From: Evansella vedderi
GTDB taxonomy: Bacteria > Bacillota > Bacilli > Bacillales > Salisediminibacteriaceae
Direction of reading: 5' to 3'
Length of the DNA stretch: 64,000 bases
Assembly (NCBI RefSeq): GCF_030813435.1
Contig: NZ_JAUSUG010000003.1
Location: forward strand, 310,001 to 374,000
The notes under the pieces are model-generated. The model was not told the DNA's origin. It worked only from the letters and a program-made list of their open reading frames with translations, and searched no databases. Position numbers and translations under genes: made by a program. Each line of letters begins with the position of its first letter. The first letter of the stretch is position 1. Below are positions 35,307 through 45,544 of the stretch, one piece after another.

Positions 35307-35420
35307 GGCTGTTTTCGTAAACCTTTATTTTTTTTAAGCTTGGGTCAGCGGAGGGTGGCGACTCCATTCCAGTAATGTATCATAAGCTTTCATTTATATA
35401 ACAGTTTTGTTACGAAAGCC
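35307..35420 (-). repeat. Dispersed repeat, copy 2, with inverted ends
   Basis: The ends GGCTGTTTTCGTAA and TTACGAAAGCC are inverted relatives. The interior has the GTCGCCACCCTCCGC and CCAAGCTT parts of the family. No target duplication is visible. Confidence 0.55.
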
Positions 35421-35490
35421 CCCTCCCTAGAAAAAAATGCTAGTATAAGGTGTAATGACGAACTTTAATTTCTTTGAAAGGATGGCTGGA

Positions 35491-35892
35491 ATGAAAGTTA
35501 CTGGTTTACTTGTTTTCTTCATTTTCTTCATGTTCATTAATGCAGGCTGCTTCAATGAAGATGAGAGCATTTCTTCCAGTCAGCCTGTGTTTAAAAGTGA
35601 AAATACCCATATAACCTATTTATTCTCCAATAATGAAAGAATGGAAGATGAAAGCAGTTATTATGATGCTTTGCTAGATTTCAGAAGAAAGTATCCTGAT
35701 CAAATTAATACAATAAGTATAGTCTCATCCAATGACGAAGAGCTAGTTAATTATTTTGAAGTGGAAATCTATCCTACCTTACTAGTCATATATGACCTAA
35801 ATGTGAAGGTTAGAATTGAAGGTTTTAAAGATTCACAAGAAATATACAGCCTTTTGGAATCAACTCTGTTTAAGAACGAGGATGCATCCTAA
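35491..35892 (+). CDS. Slp-like small lipoprotein with thioredoxin-like fold
   Basis: 133-residue lipoprotein from ATG 35491 (GAAAGG upstream). A hydrophobic signal peptide ends at the lipobox NAGC. The mature part reads like a thioredoxin-fold domain without the CxxC: YLFSNN strand, helix with FRRKYPDQIN, VEIYPTLLVI strand with the cis-Pro, and GFKDSQEIYSLL helix. In B. subtilis the small peptidoglycan-associated lipoprotein gene slp lies next to pdhD, matching this place. Role unknown. Confidence 0.7.
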   Translation: MKVTGLLVFFIFFMFINAGCFNEDESISSSQPVFKSENTHITYLFSNNERMEDESSYYDALLDFRRKYPDQINTISIVSSNDEELVNYFEVEIYPTLLVIYDLNVKVRIEGFKDSQEIYSLLESTLFKNEDAS

Positions 35893-35927
35893 AGTATTTT
35901 TACAGCTCCATTACATGTATAAATGGT

Positions 35928-35957
35928 AAACTACGGTGGTAAACCGTAGTTTTTTTG
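35928..35957 (+). terminator. Terminator of the slp-like gene
   Basis: AAACTACGG pairs with CCGTAGTTT, followed by TTTTT. Confidence 0.85.
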
Positions 35958-36006
35958 TCTTATCTTTCCATTTTAATTGTGGCCTCCTACCTCTCTTATA
36001 CGAAAA

Positions 36007-36030
36007 AACCGCCCCATTTGAAGGGCGGTT
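36007..36030 (-). terminator. Terminator of the pdh operon
   Basis: On the minus strand AACCGCCCTT and GGGGCGGTT form a hairpin followed by TTTTCG, ten bases after the pdhD stop. Confidence 0.85.
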
Positions 36031-36039
36031 CGATTTTAT

Positions 36040-37449
36040 TTATTTTACAATATGAATTGGCATTCCTAATGCAACTTCTGCAGTTTCCATCGTAATTTCA
36101 CCTAAAGATGGATGAGCGTGGATGGTAAGAGCTAGGTCTTCTGCGGTCATTCCTGCTTCAATTGCAACGCATGCTTCGGAAATCATATCAGAAGCATTAG
36201 CACCCGCGATTTGAACTCCTAGTACTAGGCCGTCTTCTTTACGTGTAACCATCTTCATGAAACCGTCTGTTTCATTTAGAGACAACGCACGACCATTTGC
36301 CGCAAATGGGAATTTAGCAACTACTACATCGTAACCTTCATCCTTTGCTTCTTTCTCTGTTAAGCCAACTGTTGCTAATTCAGGTCCAGAGAATACTACT
36401 GCAGGGATAGCAGTATAGTCAATTTCAGATGGATGCCCAGAAATTGCTTCTGCAGCTACTTTTGCTTCATAGGAAGCTTTATGAGCTAATTGAGGTCCAG
36501 GAGCAATGTCACCAATAGCGTAAATGTTTTTCACAGATGTTCGGCATTGCTTATCAACCTTTACAATACCTTTTTCGTCAAGCTCAACACCTGCTTGTTC
36601 TAATCCTAAATCTTCTGTATTAGGTTTACGTCCAACAGTAACTAAAAGGATGTCCCCTTCGAACTCTTCAACATTTCCTTTGATCTCTGCTTTTACCTTT
36701 ACACCATTTTCCGTTTCTTCCATCTCTTGTGCAAATGCTTCTGTTTTTATGGTTACTCCATTTTTCTTCAGACGCTTAGAGACCAACTGACTCATTTGTT
36801 TTTCAAACCCCGGGAGAATTTGCTTAGTTCCCTCAAGGATTGTAACTTCAGAACCTAAGTCAGCATAAGCAGAACCTAACTCAACACCAATATAACCCCC
36901 ACCGATAACGATTAGCTTTTTAGGAACTTCCTTCAATGCTAATGCACCTGTGGAAGAGACAACGCGCTCACTGAATTTGAATTTAGGTAATTCAATTGGA
37001 CGGGAGCCTGTTGCAACAATACAATTGTTAAATTTATATGTTTGAGATGATTTCTCATCCATAATACGAACAGTTGTATCGTCAACAAAATAAGCTTCAC
37101 CTTTGACAATTTCAACTTTATTTCCTTTTAGAAGTCCTTCAACTCCGCCAGTTAACTTTTCAACGACAGATGCCTTCCATTTTTGTACTTTAGAAAAATC
37201 AAGTTTTACATTGTCAACAGTAATTCCCATATCTTCAGAGTGGTTAGCTTTGTGATAGCGGTGACCTGCTTCAATTAAAGCTTTAGATGGGATACATCCC
37301 ACATTAAGACAAACTCCACCTAAATTTTCCCGTTCTACAATTGTTACTTTCTGTCCAAGCTGTGCTGCACGAATAGCTGCAACATATCCCCCTGGACCTG
37401 ATCCAATGACAAGCGTATCTACCTCTACCGGAAAATCTCCTACTACCAT
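36040..37449 (-). CDS. pdhD: Dihydrolipoyl dehydrogenase, PdhD (E3)
   Basis: Flavoprotein of 469 residues that reoxidises dihydrolipoamide with NAD+. The FAD fingerprint [10 protein letters not shown] is at 16-25, the redox disulfide CLNVGC at 47-52, the NAD-binding [10 protein letters not shown] near 184-193, and the C-terminal catalytic HAHPSLGE near 446-453. It is last in pdhA-B-C-D, four bases after pdhC, and shared with other 2-oxo acid dehydrogenases. Confidence 0.97.
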   Translation of the reverse strand: MVVGDFPVEVDTLVIGSGPGGYVAAIRAAQLGQKVTIVERENLGGVCLNVGCIPSKALIEAGHRYHKANHSEDMGITVDNVKLDFSKVQKWKASVVEKLTGGVEGLLKGNKVEIVKGEAYFVDDTTVRIMDEKSSQTYKFNNCIVATGSRPIELPKFKFSERVVSSTGALALKEVPKKLIVIGGGYIGVELGSAYADLGSEVTILEGTKQILPGFEKQMSQLVSKRLKKNGVTIKTEAFAQEMEETENGVKVKAEIKGNVEEFEGDILLVTVGRKPNTEDLGLEQAGVELDEKGIVKVDKQCRTSVKNIYAIGDIAPGPQLAHKASYEAKVAAEAISGHPSEIDYTAIPAVVFSGPELATVGLTEKEAKDEGYDVVVAKFPFAANGRALSLNETDGFMKMVTRKEDGLVLGVQIAGANASDMISEACVAIEAGMTAEDLALTIHAHPSLGEITMETAEVALGMPIHIVK

Positions 37450-37453
37450 TTTA

Positions 37454-38767
37454 TTAGCCCTCCATTACAATTAATTGTGGGTCATTTAATAATCGCTTAA
37501 TATGATTTAATGCATGTTGTCCCGTCGCACCATCAATAACACGGTGGTCAAAGCTTAATGACAAAGCAAGAACTGGTGCCACAACAACTTCCCCGTCACG
37601 TACAATTGGTTTTTCTTGAATACGTCCTAGACCAAGGATTGCAACCTCAGGGTGGTTAATAACTGGTGTGAACCACTGTCCACCAGCAGAACCAATATTT
37701 GTAATGGTGCAAGAAGCACCTTTCATTTCATCTGCTGCTAAAGATCCTTCGCGAGCTTTCGTTGCAAGTTCATTTATGTCATTAGAAATGGTGAAAATAG
37801 ATTTACGATCTGTATCTTTAACAACAGGTACAAGTAAACCTTTTTCTGTATCTGCTGCTATACCAATATTGTAGTAATGTTTATGAACGATTTCATCTGT
37901 TGAATCATCTAACGATGTATTTAACATTGGGAACTCACGTAAAGCGGAAGTTAATGCTTTTACTACATACGGTAAATAAGTAAGTTTAACTCCTTTTTCT
38001 TGTGCAATTGGTTTGAACTTCTTACGGTGCGCTACTAAATCTGTAACATCAATTTCATCCATCAATGTAACATGTGGTGCCGTATGTTTAGAATTAACCA
38101 TTGCACGTGAAATAGCTTTACGGATACTAGACATTTTTTCACGAGTTTCTAATTCTGCATTTGCAGGTTTATATGGAGCCACAGGCTTCTTTTCTGCTGC
38201 AGGTGCAGCTGCCTCTGCAGATGGGGTTTCTGCTGCAGGTGCTTCGGCTGCAGCTTGTGCTCCTCCAGATAAGAAGCGATCAATATCTTCTTTAACGATA
38301 CGACCATTTTTCCCACTACCATTTACTTTAGCAATCGTAACACCCTTTTCACGGGCATATTTACGAACAGAAGGCATAGCGATAACACGGCGATTCTCAT
38401 CTACTTCCACATCTGCTTGTGCAGCAGGTTCTGTTGCATCTTCTGCTTTGGCTTGATCTACAGCTTGTGGCTTCTCTTCAGCTGGAGCCTCTTCCTCATG
38501 ATCACCGTGTGCAGATGGTGGTTGTACTGCATCAGTTTCAAAAGTAATGATGACTGTACCAACTGTAGTAACAACGCCTTCTTCTACGTGGATCTTTTCA
38601 ACTTTTCCGTCAACAGGTGAAGGGATTTCTACAACTGCCTTATCGTTGGCAACCTCACAAAGGACATCGTCTTCTTTTACTTCTTGTCCTTCTTTAACTT
38701 CCCACTTTACTATTTCACCCTCGTGGATACCTTCTCCAATATCAGGCATTTTAAATTCATATGCCAA
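37454..38767 (-). CDS. pdhC: Dihydrolipoamide acetyltransferase, PdhC (E2)
   Basis: Core subunit of pyruvate dehydrogenase, 437 residues. One N-terminal lipoyl domain (1-80) has the lipoyl-lysine motif NDKAVVE (Lys43). An Ala/Pro/Glu linker follows, then the peripheral subunit-binding domain near 130-165, a second Ala/Pro linker, and the catalytic domain (about 205-437) with [12 protein letters not shown] near 403. It transfers acetyl from lipoate to CoA. A hairpin-containing gap of 95 bases separates it from pdhB. Confidence 0.97.
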   Translation of the reverse strand: MAYEFKMPDIGEGIHEGEIVKWEVKEGQEVKEDDVLCEVANDKAVVEIPSPVDGKVEKIHVEEGVVTTVGTVIITFETDAVQPPSAHGDHEEEAPAEEKPQAVDQAKAEDATEPAAQADVEVDENRRVIAMPSVRKYAREKGVTIAKVNGSGKNGRIVKEDIDRFLSGGAQAAAEAPAAETPSAEAAAPAAEKKPVAPYKPANAELETREKMSSIRKAISRAMVNSKHTAPHVTLMDEIDVTDLVAHRKKFKPIAQEKGVKLTYLPYVVKALTSALREFPMLNTSLDDSTDEIVHKHYYNIGIAADTEKGLLVPVVKDTDRKSIFTISNDINELATKAREGSLAADEMKGASCTITNIGSAGGQWFTPVINHPEVAILGLGRIQEKPIVRDGEVVVAPVLALSLSFDHRVIDGATGQHALNHIKRLLNDPQLIVMEG

Positions 38768-38809
38768 AATAAACGCCTCCGTTTCATTTCAATGTAATCA
38801 TGCAAGGAG

Positions 38810-38837
38810 GACTGAAAGAGTCTAGTCCCTTTCAGTC
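38810..38837 (-). promoter_or_regulatory. Hairpin in the pdhB-pdhC gap
   Basis: GACTGAAAG pairs with CTTTCAGTC around a 10-base loop, with no U-tail. It is followed on the plus side by a TATCTATTATCTATTATCTA repeat. An mRNA processing or stability element, or part of an internal control region, is possible. Confidence 0.5.
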
Positions 38838-38862
38838 TTATCTATTATCTATTATCTAAGTA

Positions 38863-39840
38863 TTAAAATTCGATTACTTGCTTTGCTTTTTCTACGATAT
38901 CTTTGTAACTTGGAAGCCATACATCCTCCGCTGATGCAAATGGATAAACAGTATCTGGTGATGTAACACGTAGAACTGGTGCTTCTAGGCTAAGGATAGC
39001 ACGATCGTTAATTTCTGCTACAACATTCGCTGCAATTCCTGCTTGTTTTTGAGCCTCTTGAACTACGATAGCACGATTTGTTTTTTCAACAGAAGCAATA
39101 ATAGTTTCCATATCTAAAGGACTGATTGTCATTAAGTCAATTACCTCTGCCTCAATCCCTTCTTTTGCAAGCTCTTCTGCAGCTTTTAAAGAGGAATGAA
39201 CCATTGCTCCGTAAGTAATAATGGAAATATCTTTACCTTCCCGTTTAATATCTGCTTTTCCTAATGGAATTGTATATTCCCCTTCAGGAACTTCACCTCG
39301 GAAAGAACGATAAAGCTTCATGTGCTCTAAATATACAACTGGATCGTTATCACGAATCGCTGAAATTAGTAAACCTTTAGCATCGTATGGTGTAGAAGGA
39401 ATAACTACCTTTACACCTGGAGTCTGAGCCATTAAGCCTTCTAAGCTGTCAGCATGAAGCTCAGGTGTCTTAACCCCTCCACCAAATGGAGAACGAATAG
39501 TAACTGGAGACGAGTATACACCGCCAGAACGGTAGCGCATACGTGCCATTTGAGCAGCAATAGCGTCGAATACTTCAAATACGAACCCAAAGAATTGGAT
39601 TTCCATAACCGGACGGAAACCTGTTACACCTAAACCTACTGCTAAACCACCAATTCCAGATTCTGCCAGAGGAGTGTCAAATACTCTCTCCTCACCAAAT
39701 TCTTTTTGAAGTCCTTCCGTAGCACGGAATACCCCTCCGTTTTGTCCAACATCCTCACCGAATACAAGCACATCTTCATTGTTCTTTAATTCGACTCGTA
39801 ACGCGTCCGTTATCGCTTGAATCATTGTCATTTGCGCCAT
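38863..39840 (-). CDS. pdhB: Pyruvate dehydrogenase E1 beta subunit, PdhB
   Basis: 325 residues, transketolase-like pyrimidine-binding domain (about 5-175) and C-terminal transketolase domain (about 195-320). Blocks seen are [18 protein letters not shown] near 27-44, [17 protein letters not shown] near 55-71 with the Glu that activates thiamine diphosphate, and [16 protein letters not shown] near 118-133. It forms the E1 heterotetramer with PdhA and lies three bases downstream of it. Confidence 0.97.
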   Translation of the reverse strand: MAQMTMIQAITDALRVELKNNEDVLVFGEDVGQNGGVFRATEGLQKEFGEERVFDTPLAESGIGGLAVGLGVTGFRPVMEIQFFGFVFEVFDAIAAQMARMRYRSGGVYSSPVTIRSPFGGGVKTPELHADSLEGLMAQTPGVKVVIPSTPYDAKGLLISAIRDNDPVVYLEHMKLYRSFRGEVPEGEYTIPLGKADIKREGKDISIITYGAMVHSSLKAAEELAKEGIEAEVIDLMTISPLDMETIIASVEKTNRAIVVQEAQKQAGIAANVVAEINDRAILSLEAPVLRVTSPDTVYPFASAEDVWLPSYKDIVEKAKQVIEF

Positions 39841-39843
39841 AGC

Positions 39844-40935
<1,092 letters not shown>

Positions 40936-41004
40936 TCAATTCACCTCTTCCTTTCTATTCGCGTTGGGAAAAATTTATTTATAACTGCTCCACATCCTCT
41001 TCGC

Positions 41005-41040
41005 CATTGTTTAGGATAACCCATATAGACTAAAACAATG
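41005..41040 (-). promoter_or_regulatory. Inverted repeat in the pdhA leader
   Basis: CATTGTTTAG and CTAAAACAATG are inverted, with 10 of 11 positions paired, around 15 bases. It lies about 75 bases before pdhA, inside the predicted leader, without a U-tail. It could be an operator or an RNA hairpin. Confidence 0.5.
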
Positions 41041-41171
41041 TGAAAGAGGTGCTAAAATTCAGTTTTTCACCAGATATCCCCATTCGCAGTTTTTCTTAAT
41101 CATTTGTTTTAAAATACATCTGTTTTATTAATTTCAAAAAATAAACTAATACATAATTGATTACGTTTGTT

Positions 41172-41201
41172 AGTTTACATGAAACATTTACTAATCGTCA
41201 A
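41172..41201 (-). promoter_or_regulatory. Candidate sigma-A promoter of the pdh operon
   Basis: TTGACG and TAAACT on the minus strand with an 18-base spacer, about 240 bases upstream of pdhA. The surrounding 41042-41370 is AT-rich without ORFs. Confidence 0.5.
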
Positions 41202-41372
41202 CGAAAAAAACTTGATTTTATAGTTTTTTATTCTTCACAAGTTGTTTATGTGTTTTATTTAATTTACATAACTGTTATATACAATAAAATGAACTGTTAT
41301 ATAAATGGATTGTTTTTAAGTGGGATAAACTAAATAGATTTACTAGGACATAATTCATGAGACAGTTATAAT

Positions 41373-41570
41373 CTTATCCTCCGTTCGTTTCTGAAGAAAT
41401 AACGGTCGAAAAATTTTTATTCTTGCCCTTAAGAACGACTTTCTGAGGACCATAACGAGTGAGTATTTCATAATCTTGTCCCCAAGAACACTTTCTGAGG
41501 ACATATCCATCGATTATTCCTTAATCTTGTCCCCATGAACACTTTCTGAAGACAATACCATCGAAGATTG
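41373..41570. repeat. Four degenerate tandem repeats, period about 51 bp
   Basis: Units begin at about 41373, 41422, 41475 and 41526, each with a CTTGTCCCCAAGAACACTTT-like core followed by CTGAGGACA and then ATC- or A/T-rich filler. The third unit can fold TGTCC against GGACA. The distance between units is 49, 53 and 51 bases. The following 41580-41765 holds degenerate dispersed-repeat fragments and no gene. Confidence 0.75.
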
Positions 41571-41770
41571 AGACATATCATACACCATAGTGCAATTTTT
41601 AATTCCATGGAGGTCTACCAGAAAATACAAATACTGTGTTGGTATTCGCTGCAGCCCACTCCCTTTCCGTGGACGACTGTCAAGCAGACTAAAATTTTCA
41701 TTTGCACGAAGGTCTACTCTCAAAAACATATACATTACACTAGTATCCATGATTTTTAAAACCAAAAAAA

Positions 41771-41792
41771 ATACTACGGTTTCCCGTAGTAT
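41771..41792 (-). terminator. Terminator of ykyA
   Basis: ATACTACGG pairs with CCGTAGTAT, followed on the minus strand by eight T. Confidence 0.9.
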
Positions 41793-41794
41793 AC

Positions 41795-42466
41795 TTAAGC
41801 TCCTTCAAATACAACCTCTAATCCTGCATTTTCATAAAATTCTCGCTTAGCATTATTAAATTCAGCGGTTATCTCATTAAATTGATTATTTAGCTCATTA
41901 ATTTGTTGATAAGCTTCGTTCACCAAATCGTGTTTTTCTTGAAGCTCTTCAATTGTTAACTCCTCTTGATAAATGAGGGTATACAACTCAATATCCATAT
42001 CGATTGTTTCCATGTATTTATTATATAAATCCTGATATGTTTGGTGACGTTCCTCCATCATTCTAACAATATCCTCAGCTTGTTCCTTAACTACTTCATC
42101 TTGAAAGTCTTCAATAAAGTCAATTGCTTGTTGGAATTCTTGGAAAGCATTGTCAATTATTTCTTTCTCTTCGTCCATCAATGCTCTTCTCTCTTCTGCA
42201 GATTCAATGGCTTGAGCTGCAAGGGCTTCAATTTCCTCTAAATCTGAGAGTGCTAACATTTCTTCATACCATTCAAACTCATTATTTTCCGCCTCTGTAA
42301 GAGGTACCTGTATTTCTTCTACCGCTCTCTCAATAACTACTGCTTCTTCAAAGTGCTCGTACATGAACTCTGCTGGATTTGGTGGTTGCTCTTCACTACA
42401 GGCAGCCAATATTACCATTAATAAAAACATTACAAGCGTGATGGTACTAATTTTTAATTTATTCAA
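41795..42466 (-). CDS. ykyA: YkyA-like putative cell-wall-binding lipoprotein
   Basis: 223 residues from TTG 42466, placed by GGGGGGA just upstream; the longer frame has an unlikely extra N-terminus. The signal peptide ends at the lipobox LAAC. The mature protein is nearly all coiled-coil, rich in Glu, Gln and Ile, in line with the YkyA cell-wall-binding lipoprotein family. In B. subtilis ykyA lies between def and pdhA, as here. Molecular role unknown. Confidence 0.82.
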   Translation of the reverse strand: MNKLKISTITLVMFLLMVILAACSEEQPPNPAEFMYEHFEEAVVIERAVEEIQVPLTEAENNEFEWYEEMLALSDLEEIEALAAQAIESAEERRALMDEEKEIIDNAFQEFQQAIDFIEDFQDEVVKEQAEDIVRMMEERHQTYQDLYNKYMETIDMDIELYTLIYQEELTIEELQEKHDLVNEAYQQINELNNQFNEITAEFNNAKREFYENAGLEVVFEGA

Positions 42467-42662
42467 TGTTTTCCCCCCTAAAACAATAAAAAATACACCT
42501 AACATAAAAGCTATCTTAATTTTGATCTTTTTACAAGCAATTTTAAAAATAAAAAATTCCAATTAAACACCTAATAGGGTTTCTCATTTTTAGGTATTCA
42601 TCCATTCCAACTTAGTGTAAATGCATACGATATTAGTACATCGTAGAAAAGGAGGCATAGCA

Positions 42663-42836
42663 ATGTACGGACGTGGTGGTTATTGTAACCCTTGTTATTA
42701 CCCTGCAGTACCAGCTTATAGTTACGGTCCACCAGCCCATGGGTTTTCTGGAGCGGGTATAGCCTTTGCCTTGATCGTTGTTCTCCTAATTCTAATTGTT
42801 ATACTAGGATTTGGTGCTACACGTTTTGTGCGTTAA
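42663..42836 (+). CDS. YjcZ-like small sporulation membrane protein
   Basis: 57 residues. The N-terminus is Gly/Tyr/Pro-rich (YGRGGYCNPCYYPAVPAYSY) with two cysteines, followed by one helix (FALIVVLLILIVILGFG), which is the YjcZ family pattern. The start at 42663 is fixed by AAAGGAGGCATAGC; the in-frame ATG 42 bases earlier has no such site. YjcZ-type proteins are found in spores. Single gene with its own terminator. Confidence 0.75.
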   Translation: MYGRGGYCNPCYYPAVPAYSYGPPAHGFSGAGIAFALIVVLLILIVILGFGATRFVR

Positions 42837-42840
42837 GTCG

Positions 42841-42866
42841 AACGAGGGGAGAATTTTGCCCTCGTT
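42841..42866 (+). terminator. Terminator of the YjcZ-like gene
   Basis: AACGAGGG pairs with CCCTCGTT, followed by a T-rich tail. Confidence 0.8.
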
Positions 42867-42984
42867 TCTTCTCTTTTTGTCTATTATAATATATGATATG
42901 ACTGTTGAAAAAAATATTATGAATGATTATTGAATTTTTTTTTTGTAGATAGTGCTTTTTTCATATAGAAAGGGGAAATAAGAG

Positions 42985-43566
42985 ATGTTGACGATGGTAG
43001 ATGTAATTAGAGAAGGTCATCCTACACTTCGTAAAGTAGCTGAGGAAGTAAATCTTCCGCCTTCAAAGGAGGATTATAATACATTAAAAGAAATGCTGGA
43101 GTTTCTTATACATAGCCAAGACCCTGAAATGGCTGAAAAATATGGACTCCGACCAGGTGTAGGGATTGCTGCTCCACAAATAAATGTTAGTAAAAGAATG
43201 ATTGCAGTAAGGGTAGAAGATCACAATGAAGAGTTAATTGAAGTTGGACTATTTAATCCAAAGATTGTCAGTCATTCCGTTGAAACAACTTACCTTGAAA
43301 ACGGGGAAGGGTGCCTCTCTGTTGATCGTGAAGTTCCTGGAATCGTTCGCAGATATGCCCGTTTAAAAGTGGAAGGAACCACATTAGAAGGGAAAAAAGT
43401 TAAGCTTAAACTAAAAGGACTTCCTGCAATTGTTTTCCAACATGAGATTGATCATTTGAACGGAATAATGTTTTATGATCGAATTGCTGAAAATGATCCT
43501 AACAAAAAGCCTTTACCTTCTAATGAAATTATCAAGCCTTCGGAGTTTGAAGAGCCTCTTGCATAA
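42985..43566 (+). CDS. def: Peptide deformylase Def (YkrB-type)
   Basis: Zinc or iron hydrolase of 193 residues that removes the N-formyl group from nascent proteins. The three signature motifs are GVGIAAPQI near 53-61, GEGCLSV near 110-116 with the metal cysteine, and QHEIDHLNG near 153-161 with the two metal histidines and catalytic Glu. The insert and C-terminal strand place it in the type 2 group of Gram-positives. AGAAAGGGGAAAT precedes the ATG. It is near ykrA as in B. subtilis. Confidence 0.96.
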   Translation: MLTMVDVIREGHPTLRKVAEEVNLPPSKEDYNTLKEMLEFLIHSQDPEMAEKYGLRPGVGIAAPQINVSKRMIAVRVEDHNEELIEVGLFNPKIVSHSVETTYLENGEGCLSVDREVPGIVRRYARLKVEGTTLEGKKVKLKLKGLPAIVFQHEIDHLNGIMFYDRIAENDPNKKPLPSNEIIKPSEFEEPLA

Positions 43567-43626
43567 TGTAAGGGGGTGAATCAAATTTCCATATCCTTAG
43601 AGACACCACGATAGAGAACTATTTTT

Positions 43627-43853
43627 AGCTGTGTTAAATTTGGAAGTTGATTAAAGCTTCAGGCACTCACTTTCCGCGGGCAACGCTTCAGCCTCCTCGG
43701 GAAACCCGCCCCCGCGGTGTCTTCAGCCGTTGCTTTTCCCGCAGAAAAGAGCGTTACTTCATCGAATAATCATCGATTTGTCTCGACGCATAATGCTCCA
43801 GAGCAATGCTTACAGAGGAAGAGACAGTTCTCGTGCCTTACGCTTCAATCAAC
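43627..43853. repeat. MITE-related repeat with a different internal insert
   Basis: The left end AGCTGTGTTAAA and following GTTGATT resemble the right end of the MITE at 24307. CCGCGGGCAACGCTTCAGCC and TCTTCAGCCGTTGC match its interior, and TCTCG..CTTACGCTTCAATCAAC (43829-43853) matches its left part. Between CCCGCAG and TCTCGTGCC sits an extra 84-base piece (about 43745-43828) that recurs inverted at 44767-44850. The outer right end is not preserved. Confidence 0.65.
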
Positions 43854-43870
43854 TTCTTTATTTCGAGTCT

Positions 43871-44647
43871 TTATTTTAGTAAACCAATATGTTGTAATCC
43901 TTTATAAATCCCATCATGATTCACATGTTCTGTAATCATATCTGCTACTTCTTTTGCCTCAGGAACGGCATTTCCCATTGCCACACCACAGCCAACGAAT
44001 TCAAGCATTTCAAGATCATTTAATCCATCACCAAAAGCTATGGCATTCTTAGGGGGGATGTTTAACTTTTCTAACATTGCTTTAATTCCCTCTGCTTTTG
44101 ATCCTCCAGGCGGCAGCACGTCCATTGATTTCTCATGCCATCTAACAAAATCAAACTGCTTAATATGTTGTTCGTACCATGCAGACTCAGTTTCTTCAAC
44201 GAATAAAAGAGCTTGATAAATATCATTTTCATGATGAAAAGTTGCGTGGAACGGTGGGTGAGTTAGTTTTAATGATGCCATACTTTCATGGATAGCATCG
44301 TCATCTGGTTTGTTTGCGAACAATTCTTTTTCCGTAAGAAAAACCATCGGGTGCTCCCTTTTAACAGCCTCTTTTTCCAAAGTAATTAAATGCTCCCTGT
44401 TTAATGGACGCTTATAAATAACTTCCCCATTATAAACAACGTATGATCCATTAAAACTAACGTAAGAATTTATATTCAACTCCGCCATAATATCCTGAAA
44501 GTGCTGAGGGGTTCTTCCAGTAGCAATAGCTACATTTATATTTTGTTCTTGTAAAAGTTTGACCGATTCTTTAGTGGAATCGGGAATTTGCTTATCTTCA
44601 TTCAAAATCGTTCCGTCAATATCCAAAAAAACTACTTTATTATCCAA
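43871..44647 (-). CDS. ykrA: HAD hydrolase, Cof subfamily (YkrA-like)
   Basis: 258 residues from TTG 44647, a length equal to the family; the longer frame adds a basic 25-residue N-terminus. The nucleophile motif VFLDIDGTIL is at residues 6-15, motif II is VAIATGRTP near 42-50, and the C-terminal acidic block GDGLNDLEML near 209. Such HAD phosphatases act on sugar or nucleotide phosphates; the substrate here is not known. The Shine-Dalgarno match is weak, so the start is uncertain. Confidence 0.82.
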   Translation of the reverse strand: MDNKVVFLDIDGTILNEDKQIPDSTKESVKLLQEQNINVAIATGRTPQHFQDIMAELNINSYVSFNGSYVVYNGEVIYKRPLNREHLITLEKEAVKREHPMVFLTEKELFANKPDDDAIHESMASLKLTHPPFHATFHHENDIYQALLFVEETESAWYEQHIKQFDFVRWHEKSMDVLPPGGSKAEGIKAMLEKLNIPPKNAIAFGDGLNDLEMLEFVGCGVAMGNAVPEAKEVADMITEHVNHDGIYKGLQHIGLLK

Positions 44648-44740
44648 TGTCCATCTCTGCCTTTTCAAAATTTTTTTTATTAATGGCTGTTTTCTTATAA
44701 ATTGTTTGCTCGACGGATACACTACGAAGCTAAGCTAGAA

Positions 44741-44920
44741 GAGGAAGAGACAGCCCGCACTGGTTCCTGTCTCTTCCTCTACCAGCCTTGCTCTTTAGAT
44801 ACTTGCGTCGAGACAACTCACAGCTTACTCGTGAAGTAAGCGCTTGTCGCTGGAGTCGCCGCCCTCCGCTTCTCCAAGCTTCTCAAAAAAGCAACATATG
44901 TTTCGAAAACATGTCTTGTA
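44741..44920. repeat. Composite intergenic repeat upstream of ykrA
   Basis: A perfect 13-bp hairpin GAGGAAGAGACAG/CTGTCTCTTCCTC (44741-44779), then an inverted copy of the 43745-43828 insert (TTGTCTCGACGCA, AGAGCAA, GAGGAAGAGACAG in order on the minus strand), then the GCTGGAGTCGCCGCC family (about 44850-44915). The palindrome-like CTTACTCGTGAAGTAAG is at 44825-44841. Confidence 0.65.
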
Positions 44921-45102
44921 ACCAAAAAGAAAATAACTTTATTCAATTATTTCTTTAATTTTTATTCTTCTCTAATCTACATAAGGAACGTTTATTTGTC
45001 AAAGTTTTACCAAGCTTTTCCTCACAACATTTTATTGGTAACAGAAAATAATAACTAAAAAAGAAGCCGTTTATCTTGAATTGAAGTGAAGGAGGGTTTA
45101 AA

Positions 45103-45174
45103 ATGTTGAAAAGGTGGAGAGAACGAATATTGAAACGTTGCAGAGATTTACTTCCAAAAAATTTATATGCATAA
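45103..45174 (+). CDS. Putative 23-residue cationic peptide gene
   Basis: ATG with an excellent GAAGGAGGG site seven bases ahead opens a frame for MLKRWRERILKRCRDLLPKN followed by LYA and a stop. It has many Arg/Lys residues and an amphipathic helical pattern. A stable hairpin (45183-45213) follows ten bases later. I do not recognise it; it could be a small peptide or a leader peptide. It lies in an otherwise non-coding 900-base gap. Confidence 0.55.
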   Translation: MLKRWRERILKRCRDLLPKNLYA

Positions 45175-45182
45175 TAGTGTTC

Positions 45183-45213
45183 AATCCTTCTTTCTTAAAG
45201 GGGAAGAAGGATT
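45183..45213 (+). terminator. Hairpin after the 23-residue peptide frame
   Basis: AATCCTTCTT pairs perfectly with AAGAAGGATT. The following T-run is not immediate, so termination is probable but not certain. Confidence 0.5.
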
Positions 45214-45361
45214 CATCATTATCATATATTTTTTGTAAAACAGCTTTCATTGGAATGTTCATGCTGAATGCACTATTATAAAAGAGAATGGGTCGGTCGG
45301 AAAATCTTTAGAAAGGAGAAAAATACAATACTCGTTTAAAATGAATATACCGTTTCCAAAC

Positions 45362-45386
45362 ACTGTCAGAAGGGACAGTTATTTTT
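45362..45386 (+). terminator. Terminator-like hairpin in the rpoY leader region
   Basis: ACTGTC and GACAGT form a 6-bp stem followed by TATTTTT. Located 180 bases ahead of rpoY. It may be an attenuator or a terminator of an upstream transcript. The rest of 45214-45544 has no feature I can name. Confidence 0.45.
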
Positions 45387-45544
45387 CCCTTGTTCTTTTT
45401 TCCTCATCCAGTGGTAACAGTTGCTTTTACAAATATAAATCCAGGGGATAACATACATAGGATAGACCCAAAATAATCATATAAAATTTAGAGAAATCCT
45501 ACGTAATTACAAAATATAAAAATATTTATAAGGAGAGGATTAAC

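Noticed and set aside
41373-41570. A CRISPR array
   Set aside because: The tandem units are degenerate throughout with no constant repeat and unique spacers, and no cas genes are nearby.
41514-41765. An 83-codon minus-strand frame in the gap between pdhA and ykyA
   Set aside because: It runs through degenerate repeats and has no convincing ribosome site or family similarity.
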